From contig LRSR01011340.1 of NCBI GenBank assembly GCA_001579985.1, positions 1 through 28,108 of the forward strand: 28,108 nucleotides of DNA, given 5' to 3'. Of the stretch, positions 19,025 through 28,108 are shown in pieces. The translations under genes were made by a program, and so were the position numbers. A model generated the notes under the pieces. It was not told the origin of the DNA, made no database searches, and worked only from the letters and a program-made list of their open reading frames with translations. The DNA comes from Hypsibius dujardini. Taxonomy: Eukaryota > Tardigrada > Eutardigrada > Parachela > Hypsibiidae. Positions within the stretch are counted from its first letter, which is position 1. Each line of letters opens with the position of its first letter.

Positions 19025-20320
19025 AATTGACGATAGTTTGACAGAAAATAGTTTGTTAGAAAATAGGGAGTGGAGTTGCGAATTCATATTCCGTGCCAAC
19101 ACGTTCGGCGACCTGTCATCAATTTCAGACTAAAACAATGCACCGGGTTCCCCTTAATGTACTGTTAGATAAAATAAATGCATGCTTTACTTCCAATCAA
19201 AAGGGCCATTTAACTTTAAACTGTCTTTTAAATATATTAAACAACATTAACATAAAGGCATAGAAAGCCAGGCGTATAAAAAGCAAATTGTAAGTTTTTT
19301 TATGAAGCATAAGCTCAGGTGGCCAGGCGAAAATAGATCATGCACCATCTGATTCTGGTGTCACGACCTCATGTGTAATGATAATGGAGGCATCCGCGGG
19401 AAAATTAATCCCTACATACCCCGAGAGCCATTCAATTTATACGTGATATACAGACAACACCATTTAGTCTCCCGATACCTCATTTCGAGAAGAACAAACA
19501 CGAGAGGAATGAACCGTCTCGGAGGACTTTAACCGCGCTTCTTTTCCGGGAAAGAGGGTCACGTATATATCCAGCGACACTTTGCTTCTTTGCATTAATA
19601 ATCCCTCAAGGGCATCGGAATATCTTAATATTTACACTCTTATTAATAACCGCCTCGCACATTTACACTTCTGAATCGGACGGTTCCGTGTCTATTTTCA
19701 CGCCCATACAAGTCGTCAAGTAATTTTGCTTTCATTTTTTACATCTCATCAGCCGAAGCTCCGCCCCGTAAAATTTTCACACACGCGTCGCCGTCAGCAG
19801 CAGCAAAACTAAAAACACAACCTGAGAAGACAACGAAGAAGAAAAAAACAAGAACGCGGCGGGAAACAATCTACACATATATCATCCGCGAATGTGTGTA
19901 TACATGCCTTGGTATGCCATAGTATGTAAAAAGGTAAGAACACACGCAACAGCCTGCAAAACTACCCGCCACACCAAACCGTTTACCGGCTAACAAATAA
20001 CAATTTTTGTCATAAAAAAAACAACTTTTTTTTGCGAAAACCGTAACGTCCACCGGAGCAGCGCAGCACATATAATATAAACGTAAAACTTTAACCGCAA
20101 GATGAAAAAAGGTGTGAAGAGAAACACTCAACGAAGACCGGTTAAAAAGCGGGTCCCCAACAAATTTTCCTCCGGGATCTGAAATTTTCGTGTAGCCGCG
20201 CGGTTTCATCCCTCAACTTCCGGTCCGCCGACCTGTACATCTCTCCTGTTGTGCGCCTTCCATTCCTAGGCTTCATTTCCCATTACATCCTCCTCCTTTC
20301 ATTCTCTACGAGGGTTTCGA
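19025..20320. other. region between foldback and vrille stop; probably includes vrille 3' UTR
   Basis: No coding sequence is recognised. The vrille gene on the minus strand ends at 20321, so its 3' untranslated region must run into this stretch. I found no unambiguous poly(A) signal for it, so the transcript end is not placed. Confidence 0.4.
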
Positions 20321-22007
20321 CTACGTCCGTCGACTCCGCGACTTGCGCTGCTTCTTCGCAGGGGGCGGAGCTACTGCGGCGGCGACGGAGCCTTCCACCG
20401 GGTTCTTAATCATCATCTGCAGGGTGGCGACCTCGGAGGCCAATCGCAGCAGCTCCCCACGCATCTGCTTACTCTCCGTCAAGGTCGACGGTCCGCCGAC
20501 CGTCGGCGCCTTCCGTTTCCGGCTGTCCACGGTGCACTCGGTCATGTCGACCGCCGAGTCCTCCCCGCTGCCGCCGTCTCCGAGAGAGCACTCCCCGTCG
20601 GAGGAGGAGGACTCGCTGGTCGAACCCTTCGGCACGACCTTGTTGTTGCTCGATGTCGCACTCAACGGCGGACTCGGACTCTGCTCGTACTCGATCCGCG
20701 TCTTGTAACGCAGCTTCAACGGAAGGTGGTTGTTCACCTCCGAGTCGCTGTTGTGGGTGGGCTCCTCCTTGGTGACGGTAGTGGGCGGGGCAATCTTTTG
20801 ATGATGGGAGGAAGGGAAGGTCTCCGAGTCTTCGTGGTCCCGCGGCATGTGAGGGTATCCGTTGAAGTGGCTGTTGGCGAGCTTTAGGAGCGAACTGACC
20901 GCGGCGATGGACGGGCTGATGGCACCGCCGTTTTCTCGTGGCTCGTCGAGGGAGTCGTGGCTTCCGCTGGAGGAGGAGCGGGGGATGGGCGAGACCGACT
21001 GACAGGACAGCTGGCGCGACGCGGCGTACTGCATGGGAATCATACCTGAAGATGGCAGAATGAAAATTAAGTCAGAGAACTAAATTCGTAGCTGTTTTCG
21101 TCAAGCACTGACTGAACAAATTCCAAAAAAATTTCAGGCAATTCTAAAAACTTTGATGCACGATTTTTTTGCTAAATTTTGTGCAGCTTTGGCATCCATA
21201 AGGCTTACCATGTCCGCCACTGGGAATGTACATAGGCTGATTGGGGATGAGCATCCGTCCGGCCATCGCGGGGTGTGCGGCCATCAAGGCCGGATGCATC
21301 GGGTGCATGACGGGCATACCACGAGCCATCTGTTGCTGCTGCTGCTGCTGCTGTTGATGGAGAAACTGTGGATGGATGTGCATGAGTTGTGGAGGCTGCT
21401 GCTGCTGCTGCGAAGGTTGCGACGTGCGAAGCTGCTGAAACTGTTCCTTCATCGGATGCCCATACGGTGACATGTGCGACGGCGAGGTGGCCGCGCCGTT
21501 GGACGGCGAGAGCGGTCCGCCGGACGAGGACGACGACGGCATCGCGTTGGGATTGACCATCGGAGGGGCGTCCTTGGGGATGCCGCATTTGTCGCGCAGC
21601 GCGTGGAGCTCCGCCTTGAGCCACTGGTTCTCCGTGGTGAGCTCCATGACGCGCGTCTCGAGGACCATGTCGTTCATGCGGCGTTTCTCGCGGGACCGCT
21701 TGGCGGCCTCGTTGTTCCTGCGGCGACGGTCCCAGTAAGTGTCGTCCTTGCGGGTGTCCGGGGTGAACTCGCGCTGCTTCCGGCCGGGGATGAGGTCGCC
21801 GCTGAGGTCGCCATCGCGGCGTCGGCTGCGCTCTGTCTCGGAGCTGTCTGACATGGAGGACGGCACGGCGAACTCGCCAGGTTCGGGGGACCCGCACATG
21901 GACGCCATCGAGTCGCTGTGGCTGTAGGCCGGGCGGGTGGAGGAGCTGCTATTGCGGACCGCGGCAAAGGACGAGGGATGGCGGTCAGGGCTGTCCAGGA
22001 GGACCAT
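20321..22007 (-). CDS. vri: vrille/NFIL3-like bZIP transcription factor, two coding exons
   Basis: Coding exons on the minus strand: 22007-21209 and 21045-20321 (stop 20323-20321), joined in phase across a GT-AG intron of 163 bp; 507 residues. The basic region (residues about 91-113) includes [20 protein letters not shown], almost the diagnostic sequence of the VRI/NFIL3 family. The zipper follows with Leu at 116, 123, 130 and 137. Further family motifs are LPLKLRYK at 374-381, VDMT about 100 residues later, and a C-terminal coil [19 protein letters not shown], which parallels the NFIL3 C-terminus. Between them are poly-Gln and His/Met/Pro-rich stretches typical of regulatory proteins. Known family role: nuclear dimer binding RTTAYGTAAY, mostly as a repressor; in flies it closes a clock feedback loop. 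The ATG lies 2 bp after a splice acceptor (22011-22010), so a 5' exon exists upstream; it could be non-coding or add residues. Confidence 0.95.
21046..21208 (-). other. vrille coding intron
   Basis: Minus-strand donor GTAAGC starts at 21208 and acceptor CTTCAG ends at 21046. It interrupts a glycine codon (phase 1). Reading through it adds a short unrelated tail and a stop, so splicing is needed for the full protein. Confidence 0.9.
21307..21420 (-). repeat. CAG repeats encoding poly-glutamine in vrille
   Basis: Two glutamine runs (about 5 and 9 residues, mostly CAG with some CAA) separated by a [12 protein letters not shown] segment. They lie C-terminal to the leucine zipper. Lengths of such runs often vary between individuals. 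Confidence 0.85.
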
Positions 22008-22074
22008 ATCTGCAAGGGAAAAACAGTTCTGATTAGGCGGATTCATCGAAAGATGAAGCACAATTCCGCATTAT

Positions 22075-22560
22075 TAAATTAGCAAAGAAACGATGAAATT
22101 AATTTGGTATCTTATTGGATGATGTCGAACGATAAAATTAAATACGCGTTCTGGTACTATCTTAAAGGATGAGGCGTTTCGACTCAGCGTGAACAGGGCG
22201 TTTTCATGTTTCAATTAAAATACTGAATTACTGAACTTGTAAAGAAACGATGAAAGTATCAGTATTTCGGAAGATCACGACGTAGACCGAAGAATAGTGT
22301 GACGTTAAGGGTTGTGGTGCCTTACTGAATTAATGAAAATATCGAGGAGAAAGTAGAAGAGAACTGTCGAAACAAGCCGGTGTATGTTTACGACATTCAC
22401 GGCACAGAGGTGCGAATACCGTTTTGAATTAGTAAAGAAACGATAAAATTGGTGATATTTGAAGCGCCCACTTCGACAGACTGTGCAGCAGGAGTATACT
22501 AACGACGGAAACATTTAATACTGAATTAGTAAGAACCGCTGAAAGTACGACGGTATTTCG
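22075..22560. repeat. dispersed degenerate repeat upstream of vrille (4-5 copies)
   Basis: A motif close to GAATTAGTAAAGAAACGATG followed by AAA recurs at 22075-22100, 22219-22258 (with an 8-bp insertion), 22425-22450 and 22518-22545, with a weaker form near 22324-22340. Two copies continue into a shared GTATTTCG. Spacing is irregular (about 100-190 bp). The block lies immediately upstream of the first coding exon, in the presumed 5' intron or promoter of the minus-strand gene. Confidence 0.7.
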
Positions 22561-22847
22561 AGAACTGAAGAGTGGGGCGTGTGCGTATATGTGTGATCCA
22601 GACGTGGCTAGATTTAATCACACAAAATTTCCCGCGCATATTATGCTCCCGCGCAGTATAAAAACGACTCATACATCGGCTAAACGTTCGATCCATTACC
22701 CTTGAAACTGCCCTCTCCCCCTCCGCACCGCTACAAAAACTGATAAACAAATGTCGCTGCAGCGTCTGCTAGATGCCTCTCTCTCTTTCTAAAGGAAAAG
22801 GAGGAGGAGGCAAGGAACTCTGTTGATGCGCACCCGCTACTCTCCAA

Positions 22848-22853
22848 CACGTG
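22848..22853. promoter_or_regulatory. canonical E-box CACGTG upstream of vrille
   Basis: CACGTG about 840 bp upstream of the vrille start codon. In flies vrille is activated by CLOCK/CYCLE through such sites. The motif is common by chance, so function is inferred only. Confidence 0.35.
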
Positions 22854-23300
22854 ATAAGTGCATGTCTACAAGCTTCCGTCTCCTACGCAATCCTATACCA
22901 TAGTACTGTAATATCCAACAGTCTCTGTCTATATGTGTGATTTTAAAGTGAGATTCTAGTCAGGCTTCCTGACGGTCGCACTGCATCTCCGTCTGCTGCT
23001 GGTGTGTGCAGTAGCGATCGATTTCCTGCGTCGCATCATCATCTTGTAACGGTCATTGCTCCCTCTCCTCACTGGCTATGTCCTCGTTTCCTTCCCCACT
23101 GGCGGCGGGTTATTCCCGCGTCTTACTAATAGAATTGCTCACGATGTGACTGATTCGTTGGGCTCCCCGGTCCTGAGGTCTGGGCGGGTTGCGGTGGATG
23201 CAGTAACATGATGAGTGATGTGTTGTGCTGCTGATGCAGCCGCTTTTCTACGACATTTCTCCCCTAATTTCATTAGGAAATGAAACGGCCAGACAGTTTT

Positions 23301-23306
23301 CACGTG
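23301..23306. promoter_or_regulatory. second E-box CACGTG upstream of vrille
   Basis: CACGTG about 1.3 kb upstream of the vrille start codon, 453 bp from the first. Same caveat about chance occurrence. Confidence 0.3.
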
Positions 23307-25121
23307 CAAAATCTATTGGGAATTTGAAATGTCAAATTTCTAGGCTCATTTTGGTTCTTTGTATTCAAGTACTAAAGGAAAATATGTGCGGCAGCTAAAG
23401 GAAACCTTATTTTGCTTCAACAAATTATTTCGAAATTTTAAAAAAATAATGGCGGTGAGAAATGTTTCCATTTTGATTGTTTTCCTAAAAGTAATTATGA
23501 AAAAGGTTAGGGACAACTACAGCAAAGCATATCTTACCTGTAATTGATTATTTCAAATTTTAAAAAAATAGTGGCCGTGAAAAAAAAAGGTTTCGATATT
23601 AAGCGTACGTAAAAGCCTACGCGCGATCAAAGGAAATTTAGTGTCAACGAGACTCGTGATCGGAAGTGGAATCGTCGTGTCGGCGACTGCTGCAGACAAG
23701 GAAAGCATTTATTTTTTTACAGCCAGCACAAAGTCGATCAGAGAGCGAGAGAGAGAGCTCGTGAGCTCGCGAGAGCAGACCGCTGACGTGCGGTCTATAC
23801 GCGCCACTACAGGGCAATGGCCTCAATTCATGCAATCCCTGCACAATTCCGCCGCCCTTTCAAATTGCATTCCAACTACCGGTATAAAGTAGCTTAATGG
23901 CTTTCTTTAACAGCTTTAAAAACGTCACCATTAAAAATCCGGTACCATCGTAAAAAAATGTTAACCAAACGATACGAAAAAAAATACATTCATAGCTTAC
24001 CGATTCGTAGGAGTGCTTTAAAAGTCCAGAATTAGTGTAGGAAATTGACCCCGAAAAATTGTTAAAAAATTCCCTCGACCAGGATAGAAGGGATATTTAA
24101 TGAAGGAAGGGTTGGCCCAACAGCAGAGGGCGTGACTGAAGAGTTACTCAATCAGAGTTAACCTCGAAAAAAAAATTCGAGCGAGGTACGAATGAAAATA
24201 GTAAGCAACGACGAAAGATGACTAAATCACGCAATAACAGATTAGAGAAGCACGAGAAAAGAGGGGCAAAAAAGAGTTTCAACTCGACTGGTAAAATGGA
24301 ATCTTCTTCGCTTTCCTTTCACACACATACATATAGATAGACTTCAATATATGTTATTACTCCATAGTTGGTAGTTCTCTCTCTCTTTCTCTCTCAAATG
24401 GCGCAATATCCATTGGCTAACACGTTACATGGGATGTTGAATAACAAGTCGCAATGAGAGAGAAGCTGCCGCCCCTCGGTCTCAGCGGTCAGTGACCACT
24501 ACTCTCCCTCTCATCTCTCTTGTTACTCTCTTGGAAAAGTTTAAAAATGCCGATAGAGAAGAGGGAGGGTTTGAGGTGTGCTGCTGTTGTGTTGGGCTTG
24601 AGGGGGATTGAGGCGTCGGGGGCCTTGAGAATCGGCAAGCAGATTACGTGCCGGTTGCGTATTGGATTGAAAGACCACAGACATCCATTCCCCTCTCTAT
24701 CTCTCTTTCTCAGTTTCAAACTATTATTGACCACATACATTCAACAGAGACAGAGAGATAAAAGGCAAAGAGAGAGAGAGAGGGACCAGAAACTGGGCCA
24801 TTGCAGTTCATTGCCCCAAGTACTACACTGCGTAGAGAGAAGAGTTTAGTACCTACGACCATCATCATTCAGTAAACGTGTGTGTGATGGAATGAAGTGT
24901 TTTCCTGGTGGTGTGTTGGATGGATGAATATATGGCTTCCTCCTCTGTCTCATCCTGCGCGTTGGTACTTGCCATCTATACACTCACTCTTTCTGTCTCT
25001 TCAGGGTGGGGCGAGATTTCGATAAAACGTATGTTTATACATGCTTAGTGCTGGAATGGGATGCGTGGTTTGTAAGGAAAGGGCGTAGAAAAACTTGTAG
25101 GCAAATGGGCAGTTGAAAATA

Positions 25122-25379
25122 GTAGGACAGTCAACGCCCAGGTGTGGCAGGCACCAGTCACAGACAGACAGACAGACAGACACTAATAAACAGACATTGA
25201 CAGACAGGCAGTAGTTAAAGACAAACAGATATTCACAGACACAGACATCAATACTGTAGTGCAGTCAACGCCCTAGGTGGGACAGTTACCAGTCACAGGC
25301 AGCCAGACACTTATAGACGGACATTCACAGACAAGCAGTAGTTAAAGACAGAGAGACATGCAGATACAGACATCGATCT
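25122..25379. repeat. tandem duplication of a 125-134 bp unit
   Basis: Unit 1 is 25122-25255 and unit 2 is 25256-25379. Both start with CAGTCAACGCCC, continue with CCAGTCACAG and GGCAGTAGTTAAAGACA-like blocks, and end with CAGACATC. The unit is itself rich in CAGA. The copies have diverged by small indels and substitutions. Confidence 0.85.
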
Positions 25380-25700
25380 CTAGGTACTGATAGAGCGTGA
25401 CAAAGTCGGGTAGATTAGCATCAGTATATGCTCAGACAACTCACAGGAAACAAGCACACGCAGACACAGACATGCACAGAGAGACAACGAGGCATATGCA
25501 GAAAGGCAGGGATGAAATTACAGGCAGATAGGCAATCATAGACTCAGGCAAACATCGATATAGGCACACACAAAATAGACATAGGCACCGGCACAGACAA
25601 CTCACAGACAGAATCACGTGAACAGACATAGACAAAGTCACAACAGACACAGACAAAGCAGTCATACATGGATATTCACAGGCAAAGAAAAAAGTTCAGA
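25160..25700. repeat. CAGA/CACAGA-rich simple sequence
   Basis: More than 500 bp dominated by CAGA, CACAGA and GACA units with interruptions. Open frames crossing it on the minus strand are translations of the repeat. An E-box CACGTG at 25615-25620 lies inside. Confidence 0.85.
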
Positions 25701-27100
25701 CAGGGGCGCAGCAACCACAGACACGTTAATGTGAGCAAGCAAGATCGTCCAACCGGGACCTGACGACGGTAGCCTAACTACATACCATTACCATCAGAGC
25801 GCCTGACTGGTCAACATGTTTTTGTCGGTGGCCAGTGGCGCTCGTCATGATGACCACACACACGCACGGCTCGTTGATATCCATTGCCTTCACACTCTGA
25901 TGTCTCATGTATTGCACAACCCTCAAAATCTCCGACTCTCTCTCTCACATCATGTTTCGTTCGCGCAACCAGTACCAGATCTCTACGCTCTTTCCCGGAA
26001 AGCGACCGTGTCCTAGTTTAAAGAGTGTCCGCAATAACAACACATTTCTCGGTTAGTAACTTGTTATGCGGACTTGGGGAACGTCCTAAAGCTAAATCAA
26101 TCGCACCGACGTGCCCCTCCAAGTTGCAGCTGATTTACTGAATTCCCGCGGGAAAAACCACCTAGAAATAAAATTTAAAACAAAACCTAAAACTAGACTA
26201 ATTAATAATAAAATCAAAACTAGGCGAAAAAATTTGTAGCAAAATGTCATTAAATTAGAGATAAAGCGTTAGCTGTTTGCTTTTAAGGCCAACCTCGATT
26301 TGCACTATTTCGTGCCTCAAAAATTACGCAGTTTATTTTGGACCCTATCGTATGAGGAAGAGAGAGAGTTAAAGAAGAGTCGCAGTAGATAAAAACGCGT
26401 TTTCTAGCCGTATTCGGTCCTTCCTGAAAAATTTTCCCTGTTGGGGTAAAAGTTGAACCGGTGCGCAGTGTGGCTGGTTGAAAACTGCGCCGCTGCGCAC
26501 ATACACATGCACACACCGGAATTGGTTGCGCGATCGATCGAGGCCAAGTTACTTAACATTTTTGCCTTCACTCTCCTTTCCCTTTAATCGCCTGCCCGCC
26601 TGACGACGACGACGACGACACATCACACAACACACACTAAACTGACAAAGTTCACAAGAGTTCATTCGGTTGCCATGGCAGCGGATGACATGACATGACT
26701 CGAAGCGGCAAAAAAAGTGCCCTAACGCGCAGTTGTATTACTGGCTACTAAGAGAAAGACACAGACACACAGTGTGCAGCTGGGGTATTAGCCGTGGCGG
26801 AAAATTGTGAAATTTACTAGTACCACTTTCTTTTCACTCTTAACTGTACAGATACGTCGTCCTCCGACTTGTCACAGAGACGCATTGAAAAAAACTGGTT
26901 CTGCTGGGGTGGCGGAATTTTTCCCGGAAGACGTTGTGTGTGTGTTAGCAGTTAATCTGCCTGCTGCTGAGTACTCAATTTCTTGAAGCTGTTAGGGGCA
27001 GTGACTTGTAATTGAGGAAACATATTACCAAGGTGTGCAATCTTGTGACTTTCGAGGGACTCTCAAGGGGAAACGCCTCAAGATATTATTGTCTGAACGG
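25701..27100. other. non-coding region with short simple repeats
   Basis: No gene recognised. A GAC trinucleotide run lies at about 26602-26618, followed by CACACA stretches (26619-26638). An AT-rich, A-biased patch is at 26155-26260. Confidence 0.4.
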
Positions 27101-27106
27101 ACAGGA

Positions 27107-27365
27107 ATCTATAGAGACAGTCAGACAATGAACACGGACAGGCATAGACATGAGCACAGACATAAACACGGACACAGACACAGACCTATGCACTGACATA
27201 CTGTAGACACAGACACAGACACAGATACAGACACAGACACAGGCATAGACACAGGCACAGACACAGAAACAAACACAGACACAAACACAGACACATACAC
27301 AGGCATAGACACAGGCACAGACACAGAAACAAACACAGACACAGGCACAGACACAGAAACAGAGA
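27107..27365. repeat. CACAGA minisatellite with a 60-bp higher-order unit
   Basis: Hexanucleotide ACACAG-type repeats run for about 250 bp. 27241-27300 and 27301-27360 form two 60-bp units whose first 43 bases are identical. The long minus-strand open frames here simply encode repeated Val/Ser/Cys or Leu/Cys and are not genes. Confidence 0.9.
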
Positions 27366-27743
27366 GAAGAAACGCCCATGCAAAAGAGGATAAAATAAAG
27401 TCATATGAAGTGATCAAAACATTTTCAACTCCTGACGGTAACCAACATACAACCTTGAACTGCCCCCACGTACGACCAACGTCCTTGCCGCCGGCAAAGA
27501 CACCAGGTTAAGACTCCCCTCTCTCTCTCCCTATCTCTCTCGACGCAAAAAAATTAAGACAGTTTTATTAATCTCCCTTTCTGTTCTCTCCGTTGCAGCT
27601 ATTAATAATATCTCTTGCGCTGTCTCTCTTCACCGGCACACAAAGCAGCGCACAACGCGCGGCGCGCAAGTGTGACAAAACAACGCAAAACGCCCATTTA
27701 ATTACAGCATAAAACGACGCGACGTTGCAGCTGCTACAATTGT

Positions 27744-27783
27744 ACACACAGCCAAAACACACATACACACACACACACACACA
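27744..27783. repeat. CA dinucleotide microsatellite
   Basis: About 40 bp of near-pure CA repeat with one or two interruptions (ATA). Confidence 0.9.
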
Positions 27784-28108
27784 AGGAAGAAAACCCCACA
27801 CATACAAGATGATGACAGCTTAAAAAAGCACAGCCCCCAAATAAGAAGACAAGACAACATGATACACACACACAACACAACTTTCACTTTGACCGGTGAC
27901 CGTAAATAATACCGAAAAACGGCACTACTGTCTAAATCATAATTGCAGGTTTACAGTAAAACGAGGGTGCGCCGGTCCCTTTTCTGTCTGTGTGTCTGTC
28001 TATCTGTGAAAAATCGTAATCCCAATCAGGTGTCTTTGGTGCCCGGAAATATGTAGTTTACCATTGGCTAATTTGCCAGCAGCGCAACCTGGCCTCATTT
28101 CTTCCTTG
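27784..28108. other. window end, no gene seen
   Basis: A short CTGTCTGTGTGTCTGTC microsatellite lies at about 27984-28004. I see no coding sequence in the remaining bases. Confidence 0.4.

Larger units (their letters stand above)
22561..25120. other. vrille upstream region without recognisable genes
   Basis: AT-rich sequence with scattered GA/CT microsatellites (about 23745-23785, 24369-24396, 24766-24783). A possible minus-strand splice donor (CAG/GTAAGA) at about 23540-23530 could belong to a 5' untranslated exon of vrille, but I cannot support a full exon. Open frames are 109 codons or fewer and low in complexity. Confidence 0.4.

Noticed and set aside
21205-22015. Long open frames overlapping the vrille exon in other frames and on the plus strand
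   Set aside because: Shadows of a GC-rich coding exon; only one frame shows the bZIP domain and joins in phase with the second exon.
22656-22665. TATA-like sequence GTATAAAAAC on the plus strand
   Set aside because: No plus-strand gene follows it and the orientation is wrong for vrille.
27086-27417. Three overlapping minus-strand open frames of 72-98 codons rich in Val/Cys/Leu/Ser
   Set aside because: They are translations of the CACAGA repeat in three frames and have no independent coding signal.

Overview
The window is eukaryotic DNA from an invertebrate animal. Genes are split by GT-AG introns of about 50 bp to 2.6 kb, intergenic DNA is AT-rich and full of microsatellites, and decayed cut-and-paste transposons of the Tc1/mariner and piggyBac types are present. 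A clear vrille/NFIL3-type bZIP gene, a mariner relic and a maT-like element fit an ecdysozoan (arthropod, tardigrade or nematode). The sequence alone does not let me name the species.

Region by region. 1-7.4 kb has no recognisable host gene and holds three transposon remains: a piggyBac-like element with TTAA target sites (1300-1954), a decayed mariner transposase on the minus strand (about 2700-3330), and a well-preserved 1290-bp maT-like (DD37D) element with 34-bp perfect inverted ends and TA target duplications (5302-6591). 7.4-13.1 kb (+) carries a gene I assembled by hand from about a dozen small exons. It encodes a signal peptide, a natriuretic-peptide-receptor-type ligand-binding domain and one transmembrane helix, followed by a very short tail, so it resembles a clearance receptor (NPR-C type) rather than a receptor guanylate cyclase. 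A 0.8-kb foldback element sits in its largest intron. 15.5-17.6 kb (+) is DPH6, diphthine-ammonia ligase, in four exons with a poly(A) signal just after the stop; its first intron begins exactly at the end of a 128-bp hairpin. 17.6-20.3 kb has repeats and a second, older foldback. 20.3-22.0 kb (-) is the vrille/NFIL3-like bZIP gene in two coding exons. 22.0-28.1 kb lies upstream of that gene and holds dispersed repeats, three CACGTG E-boxes, and long CAGA, CACAGA, CA and GA repeats, with no recognisable coding sequence.

The three genes are not obviously functionally linked: a membrane receptor for a peptide ligand, an enzyme that finishes diphthamide on elongation factor 2, and a transcription repressor that in insects belongs to the circadian clock. 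Exon-intron models were made by matching splice signals, reading phase and family similarity by eye; transcript data were not available.
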